Origin: Whalleya microplaca
Lineage: Eukaryota > Ascomycota > Sordariomycetes > Xylariales > Xylariaceae
Length of the DNA stretch: 64,000 bases
Direction of reading: 5' to 3'
Assembly (NCBI GenBank): GCA_022497155.1
Contig: MU385776.1
Location: 133,293-197,292, forward strand
Part shown: piece by piece, positions 47,092-59,975 of the stretch
How positions within the stretch are numbered: position 1 is the first letter of the stretch
Layout of the letters: every line of letters starts with the position of its first letter
Translations under genes and position numbers: made by a program
The notes under the pieces: model-generated
Database searches by the model: none
What the model saw: the letters and a program-made list of their open reading frames with translations, nothing else
Told to the model about the DNA's origin: nothing

Positions 47092-50000
47092 ATGACGGCT
47101 ACTATGGTTGCTTCCCGGCAGGAGACCATGTCTGGCTTCAACTCATCTCTAGATATGGACGATGTCCAAACACCTGCGAGGTATATTGCATTGTTTTTCA
47201 TTTTACTGCCGGAGTTCGGATTTGCTTTACCAAGTCATGTTGCGCGTTGAATCATGTAACTTTCCTTTGTATACGTCTTATCATCGCAAGTGCCTTGGTA
47301 TGGTTTGCCAGGACATTTCAAGGTTCGAGGATTTCCGATTCAGGACAAACATAACAGGACAGGACCCAAAATGGAACCGGATGAACAAGCCAGGTCAATG
47401 TTTCCAGGACTCAATCGCCGGAATTGTTCTGAGGTGCTTGCTCGGCAAGAGCAAGCGGACGGGCTCTGCCCCGTCTTGACAACACCCGTCCCTCAGATGG
47501 AATCAAGAAAATATTAAGAGAACTCTCAATGAACGGTAAGTATAGCCCATGAAGAACAGTGACAGCAGCAGTCCAGGATAGCACTCAGGATTCCAGTGGA
47601 GAGATTGCGTTTTCCCCGGACTTGAACCTCGGATTCCCAGGTGTATTTTTCCAGGCTTGGCGGATCCCATTCAGGATTTAGTTGTGCGACCCGTGGATTT
47701 TCTATTCATATTTCCGGCCACTCTACAACGATGCTTCCCGGATAGCCACAAGTGATGTTAACCTCGTCTCCGCTGCGTTGCTTTGCAAATTCGGTGGTAG
47801 TGTAGGATGACGGAGGCTTGTAAGACCATGGAGTTCCTAGATTTTGTACAACCATTCTGGAGACGACTACTTCTTAGCCCCTTTTCTGTCGACTTGATAT
47901 GGACCTTTCTCCTGGATTTTTGCCTGGACATTCGTACTCTATTTCCTCGACAGTATTGACCTGGACCCATCAAATGAGCTCTTCGAGACAGCCAGCAACG
48001 TCATTCAAGGTGCAGCCATGGTGTATTGCATCGTCGACTGCAGTACATATGCCAATCGCGTTGATCAATCAGCCCCATGCTTACTATCATTCTCGCCAAC
48101 TAACGAATGGACTTCATATGTTATAAACATTCCGGTCTGGATACAACTTCTCTGGTTTCTTATCTTCCCGGATTTCTTTCTTATATCTATCTGCATTTTA
48201 TCTGCTCGGGGCCTAGACGGATTTACACCCTGGACCACTCGCCGGATTATTTCTCGTATATATGTGTTTTCATCCCTGGGCACCGTTCCATCCGGTTGTC
48301 GGATCGAAGACGCTTCAGTTCGGGTCTGTATGCCATGTCCCCCGTATTTACGTGAAATCTGTGCGCGAAACTAATCGATATTATACGAACAGGAACAAAG
48401 TTGTGCTGCACTGAAGCCATTTCATTTGTACTTGATTTTGGAGCATCTTGATTTTACCGCTAGGTAGTGGAAAACAGCACACTAACCTTAACCCCAGTGA
48501 ATATAGCTCATATTCCCAAGGAAACATGCTTGCCACTGCCAGCGGACCATTTCTTTATTCTCAAACGGGACATGCGGACCTCCAAGGTTCAGTATGGGAC
48601 GCGACAGCAGAAGGAACACAGAACTTCACTGGAGATGAAGATTTCCATTTTACATATGGCCACATTACTCCCAAGGGACAGGATCAGAATGAAAGCATGG
48701 ATGACATTGCCAGCAAATGGATTGCTACGGAACAAACCTCTGCTCCCACCTCGGAGCCTATGAGACGGATCAGTTCACGAGGATCCACTGGAAGCCACAA
48801 GAACAGAACCATCAAAGCTTCCACACACAAGAGCCGTCCGAGGTTGCTCTCTACTCAATCTCAAGGCTCACAAATGCCAAACTTTGATATGACAGGTAAC
48901 TCGCAGATGGATGCGTATCTTCTCCAGGATTCAGATGCGCACTCTGTATCCTCTCAGATGTTTTACCCCACCCTGCCCATGAGTGTAGGCCTGACCAGTG
49001 ATGGTCTGCCGTATTCCCCTGCTGTCCTTGCGCCAAACATGACGCAGCAGCATGTTGATCCCAGCCAGATGCAGCTGAACTTCGAGGCGAACCTCACAGG
49101 TAATTCGCCTGATGCTACTTCATGGGGATCATTCAGCCCAGTTGAGTCCCGGATTTCTTCCCCTGGTATTCCCGAGGATGCATGGTCTGTTCCCATGGAC
49201 ACGTCACCGACGCACACCAACAATTCTTCGCCAGTTATGGATGGCATATCACCAAGGTATGTTTGATTTATACGATTTCGTAATGCCGAACCCTATCTGA
49301 CGTAGACAAACCAATCAGCCTTGACCGCCAGATGGGGATGATGACCACAGAGGACCCCAATGGAGTTGTCCTAGCAGATGATATGTTTACCCTGCCTCCT
49401 TCTTTCACTCGCCGCTCTAGCGGTGATGGTGAGTCTTCTGCCCGGGACCATCCGTTATACAAGAATGCGTACCCCAAGGCCGACGGGCTTTTCCACTGCC
49501 CATGGGAGGGCCAATCCGGATGCAACCACAAAGCCGAGAAACTGAAGTGCAACTACGAGTAAGACTATAATCCCCACAGCCATAAGTGCAGATCTGACCC
49601 ATTTCATAGCAAGTTCGTGGACTCCCACCTGAAGCCATACCGATGCAAGCACGAGTCTTGCGAGAACGCCCGCTTCTCTTCCACTGCCTGCCTTCTCCGA
49701 CATGAACGAGAGGCACACGCTATGCATGGCCATGGAGACAAGCCATACCTCTGCACCTACGACGGATGTGATCGTGCCGTTCCCGGCAATGGATTTCCGC
49801 GTCAATGGAATCTGAAAGACCACATGAGACGTGTACACAATGACAACGGGAGCTCGCTCAATGCTAGCAGCGGATCTCCTCCATCTGGACACGGATCTTC
49901 CGCACAATCGGCCAAGGGCCGAAAGCGGAAGAACAAGGACTCTGTGGACAGCTGCACCAGCAGTCGCAAGCACGCCTCCAGGACTGCCCAAGCGGCAGAG

Positions 50001-50240
50001 GCTGCCATGAGGGCCGCAGAGAAGCCCATGATCGATGAATGGCACCAGCACCACAAGGCCCTTCAGGTCTATCTTCAGGAATACAGCATGCCGGATGCGT
50101 TTGACTACCTTCAGCACATCACTGAGGCCAGGGATCACTTAGCCGCTATGGGGAAGATCTCCCAGAAGTTGCTTCACTCCAACAAGCCATCGTCCAACCA
50201 GGAGTCGTACAGGCGATCATACGGACACCATTCTCGCTAA
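47092..50240 (+). CDS. C2H2 transcription factor, Con7-like
   Basis: Four exons, 47092-47180, 48498-49256, 49319-49558 and 49610-50240, give 572 residues. Intron 1 is about 1.3 kb; introns 2 and 3 are 62 and 51 bp. Exon 1 encodes an opening MTATMVASRQE with SLDMDDVQTPA and joins in phase to SEYSSYSQGN. The middle is Ser/Gln/Pro-rich. The DNA-binding part has a Cys/His array: CPWEGQSGC with CNYDKFVDSH, then YRCKHESC with RHEREAH, then YLCTYDGC with WNLKDHMRRVH. A basic linker KGRKRKNKD and a helical C-terminus follow. The finger layout and NGFPRQWNL block resemble the Con7 regulator of conidiation and wall genes; this is a family-level inference. Smaller coding exons inside intron 1, or a different start, remain possible. 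Confidence 0.78.
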
Positions 50241-52158
50241 TTGAAGAACGTGAGTGTCATCCCGCTTTTTCATTATCAACTTCAGCTTAGCTAACACAAT
50301 CTCCCAACAGTAAAGAGGAAAGCTTGCGACCCAATGGAGCTCTACGTACCCAGGATTTGCAAGTGCACAATTCTATTACTTCTACTTATACTCCCACCGG
50401 TCACGACCGTGGACGGAGCTTAGCCAGGCTTCGTTGAGGATTATGTGAGGACCACATCGCTCCGAGCCGAGCCGAGCCCGGCATTGGACCCAGGATAGAG
50501 ACCGGAGTTACTACGCCTTGATGTAGAGGTTTCCCGGATTGAACCCATGGACATTGCCAAGGACTATGAGGAGAGTCAAGCCCAGGATCTGAAAGCCTGT
50601 GAGGACGACGAGGACCAGCCACAGGTGGCATGAAGGCCGTCGTCGTCCGTGATGTTCTATGTAACTCAACCTTGCCTATGTAGTAGGCTAATGGTTGATG
50701 ATCTGCGACTGTAAAATGGGGACGTTGATGTTGTTGATTTTCAGCACGTTATTGTTGCCGTTATTGAGTTAGTTCGTATGATTGCTGTTGGTTATTGAAC
50801 TTGAAATATTCTTGTTGGATCTGGCTTAAGCCTATCCACACACCATTGGTTATTGTGTGGTTGGATTTCTTCCACCAACGCTTGGAAAAAGGAAAAGGAA
50901 AAGGAAAATAAAAAAAGAAAGGGAAAATTGGAGTTTAGAAAATAAATAGTAAAAAGTTTAAAGCATCTCGTGCATCGTCTTCCACCTTGCTGCTGCTGTT
51001 GAATCATTGGTGTCATTACCTACCTGCCTGCCTAACCCAAGATGGGCATTGGGATGCTTGTTCTGCCAGCTCTTGCGAAGTTCTTGGTCCTCCAGGCCAA
51101 CTTGGTCAACTAGAATCGATCGATTGCCCGTAGACCACGTTTTGCAACGCCCATGCGACGGCGATCCCACAGCCAAGCGAACTGGTTCTTTCTTCTTTCT
51201 CACTTCTCTCGACCACAGGTAAAGAAAATGACGACATGGCATCTAGACATATGTACAGACATAGCATAGCATAGGGTGCAGTGTATAGCTTATCACAAAC
51301 AACCTAGAATCCTTCAGCTTCCTTCCCGCATTAAGCTTAATATTCGATGCACAATCTCACGTGGAAAGACAAGGTCTTGAAACCCCTCTGACAGTTCAAT
51401 GTTCTCGTATGCCGTGTTGCCCGAACTACATACATATATAATACCAGGAGGCGTTTACGCATCCTTGCAAGGTGGTATTTGAACTCGAAAGAAAGTTATC
51501 GTTAAGCCTGCAGCAGCGGAAACCTTATCTGCAATGTGTGTGTGATGGCTGACAGCCTCCTCAGATCGGATTGTTTCAAACGTCGAATCCTTCTTTCTTC
51601 TTTCTACTGACCCCCCTCGCTCGATTACTACGCTGGTTCGATAATTATAGACGATTGGCAAGGCACAAACACATAAATTTTATGCCGTTCCCTTGTGCGC
51701 ATCGTTTATGCGAACTTTGTTTAAACATGATGTGATATGATTTTCTTCATATTCATAGTACAAAGGGTAGCATTGTGTTTGCTCCCGTCTTCATGCGTTT
51801 CTTTTCCGGATAACTTCTATCCTCAGAGCTAATAAATGACCGATTATACAGGATTCGGCATAATACTGTCAGATTTAAAGATAGTCCTAATGGAAGTCTC
51901 ATGCATGCTTTGTGCCCCTGTGAACGAAAGTGGGTATCTCCATCGCCGTCTATGGTCAACTCCCCTGACTTGCAAGGCCGTCTAACTCCCAAACGGTGCC
52001 GAAGACCGTGTAATGAATGTGAATATGCCCCCCAAATGATTTCCATAGGCAGTACGACTGCGTATTATGCACCGTTGCCCATTACCATGAACGCCGTGTG
52101 GAGATATAAAAATTATTCATAAAATATGATATTGCAGGTACCGCATGTGTAGGTGAGA
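50241..52158. other. convergent gene-free interval
   Basis: It starts with the likely 3' untranslated region of the C2H2 gene; GTGAGT near 50250 and CAACAG near 50305 could mark a 3' UTR intron. A purine-rich tract is at 50884-50930. No coding region is supported up to the rhodopsin-domain gene on the minus strand. Confidence 0.5.
50884..50930. repeat. purine-only A/G tract
   Basis: AAAAGG-type repeats and A runs form an almost pure purine strand; simple low-complexity sequence. Confidence 0.8.
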
Positions 52159-53713
52159 CTAAGCAAAGGAGGCGCGATTTTGTACTCGCTGCGTGCGACC
52201 TGGACCTCCATCATCCCCTTGATACATGATGAAAACTGTGGTGCGGTCTCGAGGCGGCGAGCCACTTGGGATTAGTGTACAGCGGTTAGTGAATCTCACC
52301 CCGGCCCTCTGCGGAGATGGTATTTTGGGCGAAATCGGTGGTACGGTGAAGTCATCTGATAGTGCTGAATGGGTCTCGTCATCCGAGGGCTGGTCGTATA
52401 TAATAGGCGGTAGCGGTTTATTGAGATCGGCAGGTCGCTGTGGCTGGATGAGTAACGGTGCGGGCCGTTGAACTAGAAGATTTGAAGATGATGACGATGA
52501 CTGATTTATGATGAAGGTTGACATAGACTCTTGCTTCTTCGAAGGTTTTGTGTCCCAGGGAATGATAGCCATGGAGATACGTGATCTAAGCGGTGACCCC
52601 ATTATGCCTGGTAAGTAGTTCGCAAAGAATGGTTTAGTTGCGGGAATGGATGCACATATCTTGGGCACTAGGTCAGTAGGATCTCACGAATAAAATGCAC
52701 ATTCATGAAACTCACTATGCCAAGGTACAGTTCAATAGCACCGCTGAACCAGACAACCCAGGCGTTCCATGTTACATCATAATCTTCGGCAGTCGTTAAG
52801 ACTCGAGTGTAGTAGGCTCGCGCAATTCCAGCCGAACTAGCGACAATACCAACGCCAAAGAGCCCCATGATGATCCTCCTTTGCCTCTTCGGCAAATTTA
52901 GCCCTAATACCATCTTTATGGGAAGGAGGACTACCACGAAATCAGTGACAGTGTTGATGATGCTAGCCGCTAGTAAATGAGCTCTCTCATCGATGCAATG
53001 CTGCGGCCCCGCTGAGGGCGTCCAATAATCCGATATAGGGCTGGATATAGATTAGCTTGTGGCTACTATCTCCTGTCTGTTTGTTATAAGCGAACCTGCA
53101 TTGGAAGATGGCAACAAAGATGAAGATCAAGCCATCTAGACCGATGAGTACCATCAGTATTCGTACAATGATACTCATTTTTCGATCCTTCGAAGCAGCT
53201 GTTAATCGATGAATCATTGCAAGCATCGATAGCTTTATTAGAGTAGTTGCCACGTCGAACAGTACCATATTCGCGAGTCTATTTCATGTTAACTGTAGGT
53301 AACGAATGGAGTGGGAAGAAAGTCATACGCTAACTTGATCCCCGGAATCATGAACTCCTTTCTCACATCCCAAGTATGTCGGTTCCACTGGAATCTATCC
53401 TCTGCAATAAGACCAGTTATTACAAAGGCAGTGGACGGAACCTGCCAGGAGTCAGTGATATATAATGAATGAGAAGAAGTTTGATCCAACGAATCAGGAT
53501 GGTTTGACGTACATAGGCCAACAATATGAAGACGTCATCAAGCCCAAACCCTCGAGTCAGCCATTTCCTGGCGTATAGACGAATAGCTAATATTATCGTG
53601 ACAGTAGCAGCAAGTAGGGAGCCGACAATATTCGCCGCCGGCCCTCTTGTTTCTGGATCGACATAGTTGGGAAATGGCCAGCTGGTGCGCACCGAAAATG
53701 GAGGTAGCTGCAT
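52159..53713 (-). CDS. fungal rhodopsin-domain integral membrane protein
   Basis: Five exons on the minus strand, 53713-53513, 53441-53329, 53278-53096, 53040-52716 and 52659-52159, with introns of 71, 50, 55 and 56 bp, give 440 residues. All phases agree. Seven hydrophobic segments are visible. Family signposts are RLYARKWLTRGFGLDDVFILLAY after helix 1, IFQC followed (after splicing) by SDYWTPSAGPQHCIDE, INTVTDFVVVLLPI, and the end of the core, ELYLGIICASIPATKPFF. This is the pattern of the large fungal rhodopsin-domain family (PF20684 type, SAT4-like), which is plasma-membrane located and rarely characterised. The cytoplasmic tail is Ser/Pro-rich. There is no retinal-binding Lys motif of true opsins that I can identify. 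The acceptor of the last intron was chosen because the nearer CTAG would break the frame. Confidence 0.87.
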
Positions 53714-56061
53714 CTCAATCTGACATCAAACAGTTTTGCAAAAGCAGAACTACTGGATGTGTCGATAATTAGTAGCGCGCACGAGAGGGCTCCCGGTGAT
53801 GTAGGTCATCGGGAGAGCGACCAGGTGCTCTTGGGTGGAAGCAAGCTTTAGTCCCCTTGTATTGGTAAGGCCCAACACAAGAGTAGTGTGCTTATGATAT
53901 CAAAATCCAGAGTAGATTAGTCACGATGCGATGCATCGTGTGAGTATAACTCAGCTAAGTATCCAGACTAAGAGAAGGCAAACAGTAACGACAGACGCAT
54001 TCTAAAGACGGGAGAAAGAGATATAAGAAACTCGGTCTAAGTGCTAAACCCAGGTGACAAGCTAAGTTGGTTTTGGATACAGTTGTCATCGAGTTTGAGA
54101 ATTACTACATACTTACGTGAGGTATCTAATGACGACGCCCGAGTGGTTGGACCGGCCCAGACATTTTCTCCAGTTTAGAAACGGGCCGGGGCGGTAGTGA
54201 GGCCTGAACATTTTCTGGACTACTAGGCTGACTGTCCTGTCCCTATCGGAACGTCGAGTGGCATCTGGGGTAGAGGGGGGTAGACCCCAGTGCTATGCTT
54301 GCATATGGAAGGATGGTGCTGTAAGTAGGTGGTGACCTGCATGATGTTACCTCGTGAGTACAAGGGGCGCTTATCAAACATCAAGATGCGAGCAATGAAC
54401 AACAGCATGCTGATGAAGTCCTATACAGGTTATAAGGATCGCAACTTGTATCAAATTCACATATTTCGTCGACCATCTACTCGTGTATTTTTCGTTGGTT
54501 AGACACGATCAATTCGCCGGCTTGAGAAGGATGCGAAATGCAGCAGAAGCAAGTTGGATTTTCATCACGGCCGATTATCACATCTGGAGAGCCGCACAGA
54601 TCTAGACTCCACTTGGAGTCTCTTTCGGGCTTCTCTTGCGAAGATACGATACCTAGTATCTCCTCGTGTCCACAATTCAAGCGGGTACACCGATGCGAAT
54701 CTGGGATCTAAGACCCAAGGGCTGAGCCGCATCCGACAGACGACTATTAATTGCCTCTTCAAGGAGTCCCTAAGGGGTTCGAAGTAAACGGAGCTGAGCT
54801 GATTATATTGAAAACGTTGCACTATTGTCTTGCACTGCACTCCGAAATAATTGTTGCAGAGATTATTCGGCCAATGACATGGTCGTCCTTTTGTCCTACC
54901 TATCCCGGTGATGGGCATTGAACAGGACAAGATCTTCGGCGAGGACGAACCCTTGTGACAGCCACAGTAAGGCTTTCCCGCGCGGAAAGCTTGTCAGGGC
55001 GCTAATCCCTCGCGTTTAAGAGTCATAGAGACAGATTGGTTCGTGAAACAACCGGAGCTACCTAGGGCTTCAGCACTTGGGATGTGTGCATATGTATGTA
55101 GGTTGGTAGCTATCTGAAGACCCCTAATACGACTGCGCCGACTTGACAGCCCGCTTACATGGCTATTGCAACCTAGCCAACTAACTTGATGCTTTCGTCT
55201 AGATACTAGCAAGTTGTTGCCTGTTATTAGAACCCCAAAAACCTTACCGCACTACCTAACCTACTGTTCAGAGCTGGAACTGAGGACTGTAAGATAACGA
55301 TCAAGCTGAGGTACGGCGCTTGTGTAGCAAGCTCAGATTGAAACGAACCACACAGGCTCTGCACCATACAGTCCGGATCTACGGTCGCCGACGAAATGGG
55401 TTGATCTCGAAGGTGGTGCACACTCATGTTTCGTATATCAGCGTTGATAACCCCCAATGGCACGCTATTCTTGCAACGCCCAAAATCTAGAGCAGTGGTG
55501 ATGCAGGGATTCGAATCCTAAGTGGCGATTGGCTGCGGCGGAATCTGAGGATGTAACCAGATGATGGTAATTGAATGTAGACTCGAAAGTGTATCTATGA
55601 GTCCCCTCTGTCTCGGCGATGTAGGACGTGAGCTGCTGCTCCGTTGATCCTGAACTTTCAGTGTTTCATCGTACTGGTTGCACTCGCTAACAGCCCTACA
55701 ATGAGAAAGACGGCCAGAGTACGGAGTAGCCTAACCTTAGATTGGACGACGTCGCGAAGTTGCGAAGGCTCAACCTTCAAGTTTCCGGACCTGTGGCTTG
55801 GCAGCTTGGTTTAGCCACGCCCGGGACCTGACTCAGCAAAGCAAGGCTAAACTTCGGCTCGGAGACCCGGTCCCACAGCGGAGCTCGACGGAGCTCGGAC
55901 CATCTAGTAGGCCACAAAATCACCCATAGGCATTTTCGCAAAAAAATATCATTCCCATCAACGCAAGTAACCACGAACTTCCGACTCACTCCCCAATTCT
56001 CGCCCACTAACCTACGCAATAATCCTCACCATTAGAGCATCTCTATTGGAAGACTGTCATC
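53714..56061. other. divergent gene-free interval
   Basis: Over 2.3 kb between the starts of the rhodopsin-domain gene (minus) and ribosomal protein uL1 (plus). On the minus strand near 55501-55520 there is a short tRNA T-arm-like motif without a matching 5' half. The right-hand 250 bases are GC-richer and should be the ribosomal protein promoter. Confidence 0.55.
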
Positions 56062-56915
56062 ATGTCCAAAATCACAGTCGGTATGTTTCTACCGCCCTCA
56101 ATATCCAAATACGCAATTCGAAGTGACATACTGACAGTTTCAACCCCGCCACAGCCGGAGTGCGTAGCAACGTCAGCGAGCTGCTTGACTACTCTACCAA
56201 CACCAAGAAGCGCAACTTCCTCGAGACCGTCGAGCTCCAGATCGGCCTCAAGAACTATGACCCTCAGCGAGACAAGCGTTTCTCCGGCACTATCAAGCTG
56301 CCCTCCATTCCCCGCCCGAACATGAGCATCTGGTATGTCCTCTGTTGAATATGGATAAGACTAGGTCAATGGGCGATTAGCTGACGGATGCGTGGTTTAG
56401 CATTCTGGGTGACCAGCACGATCTCGATCGTGCCAAGCATGGAGGTGTTGATGCTATGTCCGCCGACGACTTGAAGAAGCTCAACAAGAACAAGAAGCTG
56501 ATCAAGAAGCTTGCGCGCAAGTACGACGCCTTCGTCGCTTCCGAGGCTCTGATCAAGCAGATCCCTCGTCTTTTGGGTCCTGGTCTTTCCAAGGGTAAGC
56601 AACATATGAATTCACTCGCAGTCCAGCCATATGCTAACTATGCTTTCTCCAGCCGGCAAGTTCCCTACTCCCGTCTCGCACGCCGACGATCTCACTGGAA
56701 GAATCAACGAAGTCAAGTCCACCATCAAGTTCCAGCTGAAGAAGGTGCTCTGCATGGGTGTTGCCGTCGGAAACGTTGGCATGACCGAGGACGAGCTGGT
56801 CGGCAACATCATGTTGGCCATAAACTACCTTGTCTCGCTGCTGAAGAAGGGCTGGCAGAACGTTGGTAGCTTGACCATCAAGGCTACCATGTCTCCCCCC
56901 AGACGCCTCTACTAG
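56062..56915 (+). CDS. RPL1: 60S ribosomal protein uL1 (L10a)
   Basis: Four exons, 56062-56080, 56155-56332, 56401-56594 and 56653-56915, with introns of 74, 68 and 58 bp, encode 217 residues, exactly the family length. The first exon is only 19 nt (MSKITV plus one base), a common layout for fungal ribosomal protein genes. Recognisable blocks are [83 protein letters not shown], and the C-terminal [21 protein letters not shown]. uL1 forms the L1 stalk of the large subunit and helps release deacylated tRNA. All junction phases agree. Confidence 0.97.
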
Positions 56916-58693
56916 ATGGTGTTCATAAGTCACTGGAGGATGTAGTACTGCGTGTGCGATCAATTAGAACATGATAGTAGCACACAGATAGCAAATAACA
57001 TGAACCTCCCAGTCAGAATTGCTTCCCTTCGCCATATACAATTATGCCAGTGACTCGATGCTCAGTAATATCGCTTTAGCATAGTTTGATCACAGCCGCA
57101 TTACGTAGCTGGGTAATCCGTATCCATTGCCGTGCTATCAAAATACAACATGCGCACATCAAGGCAATATAGACGGGTCCAGGCAGAAATTTTCACTGTC
57201 GTATATTGTAGCATGCATGTCAATTTCCTACGATATTTTCCATCGTAGTCAAGAACGCACACCGCGCATTCGACCAAGAGTACATATTTTGTCACGGTTC
57301 TAAATAGTATGTAGGAAACACCCCACAGCCGCGAACCAGGAGGAGCTGGCGTCGGCGACTGATTGGGAAGGGCGCTTTCGATTCGATTAAGGAGGCCGGG
57401 AACGGAAGGAAACCCATTGAAAGAAAATTCAGGATAGCCCTCAGCAAGCCGCCGTAGCGGAGCCTCCATATAGTATTAAATATAACATTTGACGATGTAG
57501 TATTTAACCCATACTGATGATGAGGAAAGAAGAAGAAATTTTACAAAGTCCTGGCGCAGAAAGAAAATTTAAAGGCCCATTGACAAGTGGGGCGGGGCTA
57601 CCCACCTCCACCTAGTTTGCCGGCTTGGACCGGGCCGGCTGCTGGGCAGGTACCAAGGTACCTGCCGTCTAGCCACCAGCCACATGCAATCTACATGTAC
57701 CTACCTCATATACCTCCAGATATCAATGTTAATTAATAAGTTCGTGATACTGTATGTATGTCGGAATATAAAATCTATGAATGGCACTTGATTCATATAT
57801 CAGGTGAGACATGGCGAGACCCTTCATTGAAAACCAGGTTTCTCGCCCTTAACCAACGTCCATCAAGCCACAAAGCATCCAACGCTCATTATCGTTCCGA
57901 GTTTATCAATTTGATTCGTAATTCCCGACTCGACAATTACACCAAACCCGCTCCTGATTCTGATGCAATGCGGTACAACAGAATCTAGCATGATCCAATA
58001 ACTTAGCTGTGAGCGTTAGCAGCTGTATTGCCTGCTCTCCAATCGGACAACTGCCGATGTCAGTTTCTGGGGGCTGAAGCATAGTCCGAGATGTGATACT
58101 ATCTACAATTACTAACCTAGGTGCGAGGGTGGTAAGGCTTTGCTTCATACATTCCGAAATTTATCGTCCTAGTTTGGCTGTGCCGCACGCAGGAGTCAAA
58201 GTATGACATTGACTGTCTTGATTTGACACTCTTTTCTTTCTCCTTCTAACTGGCGGCCACAGTAAGCTGTGAACTGCCCATAGACGACTAACTCGAACCT
58301 GAAATTTCTCTCTCTATTCTTATCTATGCTATCGGCAATGATTCTATCGTATCAAATCTCCAACGAGGTTACACCACCGCTGAGACCTATGCACCCTTCA
58401 CGTAGTCTGTATGATGCTTTTGGCCCATCTAGACGCCCGTGCTGTTCTCGACAATAATTCTGCCAACAATTCTGCCTTATAGATCGATGATCAAGCTCTT
58501 TGTGTCTACCCAGATCACGGCCCCTGAATCTAGATGCACTTGCTTCAGAGCAATACTACCCCAATGAAAAAGCAACGTTGTACCGGCCGTCGTCATCCAT
58601 GCATGCGTCGTCATCACCATACCATAGCAATCAACGCCTACGCCATACAACAAGCACCATCTGCCACCATCAAGTGCTGTGTCGCAAGCTCTC
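56916..58693. other. gene-free interval with one orphan frame
   Basis: Mostly AT-rich. A minus-strand frame of 122 codons at 57101-57469 starts with an ATG and its first 50 codons look protein-like (PLRRLAEGYPEFSFNGFP), but it has no known family and may be chance. Nothing else is supportable. Confidence 0.5.
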
Positions 58694-59975
58694 TCAGATT
58701 TTTGGCGTGGCGCCAAGATACCCTTTCAGCACGGCATCTATCAACTGGTTGGCGATGGCGGTCTGCGGCGGCAATCGCAGGCCTCCCTCCTTGTAGCCAG
58801 CGGGCGCGGGCTCTCCCAGGCCGCTCACGCCCGTAAGCAACGCCTGTCTCACCTCGTCGAAGGGGTACCAACTGGCGGCCTCGAGCTCCGGGTCGTGGCC
58901 CAGGTGGATGCCCTCGCCGTCTGGCGTGGCCTGGCCGATGGCGCCAATCATCAGGTTCGCTGGGTAGGGCCACGGCTGGGAGCTGTGGATGACGACGCGG
59001 CCGACCTTCACGCCGCTCTCCTCCCAGGTCTCGCGCCGCACCGCCTCCTCGATCGACTCGCCGGGCTCCAGGAACCCCGCCAGCGTGCTGTACCAGGCGG
59101 GCGGGTAGCGCTTGTTGCGCCCGAGAAGCAGCTTCGTGCCGTCCGCGGAGACGATGGCCATGATCACGGTTGGGTCCGTCCGCGGGAAGCTGAGGTTGCT
59201 GATGCCATGGCGCGTGGGGCAGTCTGGTCGCTCCTTGGGAGCTTCGCCTTCTGCGACACCTGCCAGATCTGTGGGTGGGCAAACCCGTTTAGTTCCAGCG
59301 TTTATGGATAGCGTGCGTTGTCCACAGCCACCACAAAACGGGTTCCTCGTATTCCAGTCGAGCAAAGCGCGTGCTTGTGCGTATATCGCCGCTGTACGAA
59401 TATGAGTATAACCTTCTACAAGTTTGCGCAGAATGGGAAATACCTTCAGGAGCCTTCAAAGTCATCAACCTCCTTCCATCGAGGAAAGAGAGACCAGTCT
59501 TTGCTTTGACAGCTTCTATAACACTTCTGGCCTTCTCGGCGATTGATCCTTTGGGAGTTACATCCGCGGCAAAGTACGGGTTTCCTTTATATTCGCCATG
59601 CTCGAAGCCCGACTTCTTCTCATCGATGCCCAGAAACAATACAACGGGCTGCGTGACCGCCGAATTGAATTCCTTAATCTGCTCCTGCTCCGACTTCTTG
59701 AACGGTTCCGCGCCGGTCAACGGTATGACATCGGCATTGCCGACATAGGCCAAAGTCGTAGGGTCCTTGGCGAGTGGTGAGGAATTGTCCATCAGCAGAA
59801 ATGATGCCGAAGGATGCGCAAAGGCGGCGCTGAGAAAACCATGATCCGTTCTCAGAAATGAGACCCTGTTCAGCGGGCTGCCGCTGAAATAGTTGGCGAC
59901 CTCGCGGCCGAACTTTCTGGACAACATCGAATCGTCGTCAGCTAGGATCGGAAGATCCGGGATTGAAGACCCCAT
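58694..59975 (-). CDS. NPY1: NADH pyrophosphatase, Nudix hydrolase (NPY1/NUDT12 type)
   Basis: Two exons on the minus strand, 59975-59444 and 59391-58694, with a 52-bp intron, give 409 residues. It hydrolyses NAD(H) and related dinucleotides to the mononucleotide and AMP. An N-terminal NADH-pyrophosphatase-like domain is followed by a zinc-ribbon region with FCGGCG (Cys197, Cys200) and two later cysteines (RVCPPT and PDCPTR), then the ISNLSFPRTDP motif. The Nudix box is complete: GFLEPGES, then EEAVRRETWEESGV. It is followed by the NADH-specific SQPWPYPANLM signature. In yeast and animals the enzyme is peroxisomal. The C-terminus here ends GATPKI, not a canonical SKL-type signal, so its location is uncertain. 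The neighbours are unrelated. Confidence 0.95.

Noticed and set aside
55497..55520. tRNA T-arm-like sequence GGATTCGAATCC on the minus strand
   Set aside because: No A box, D arm or matching acceptor 5' half; an isolated near-palindrome.
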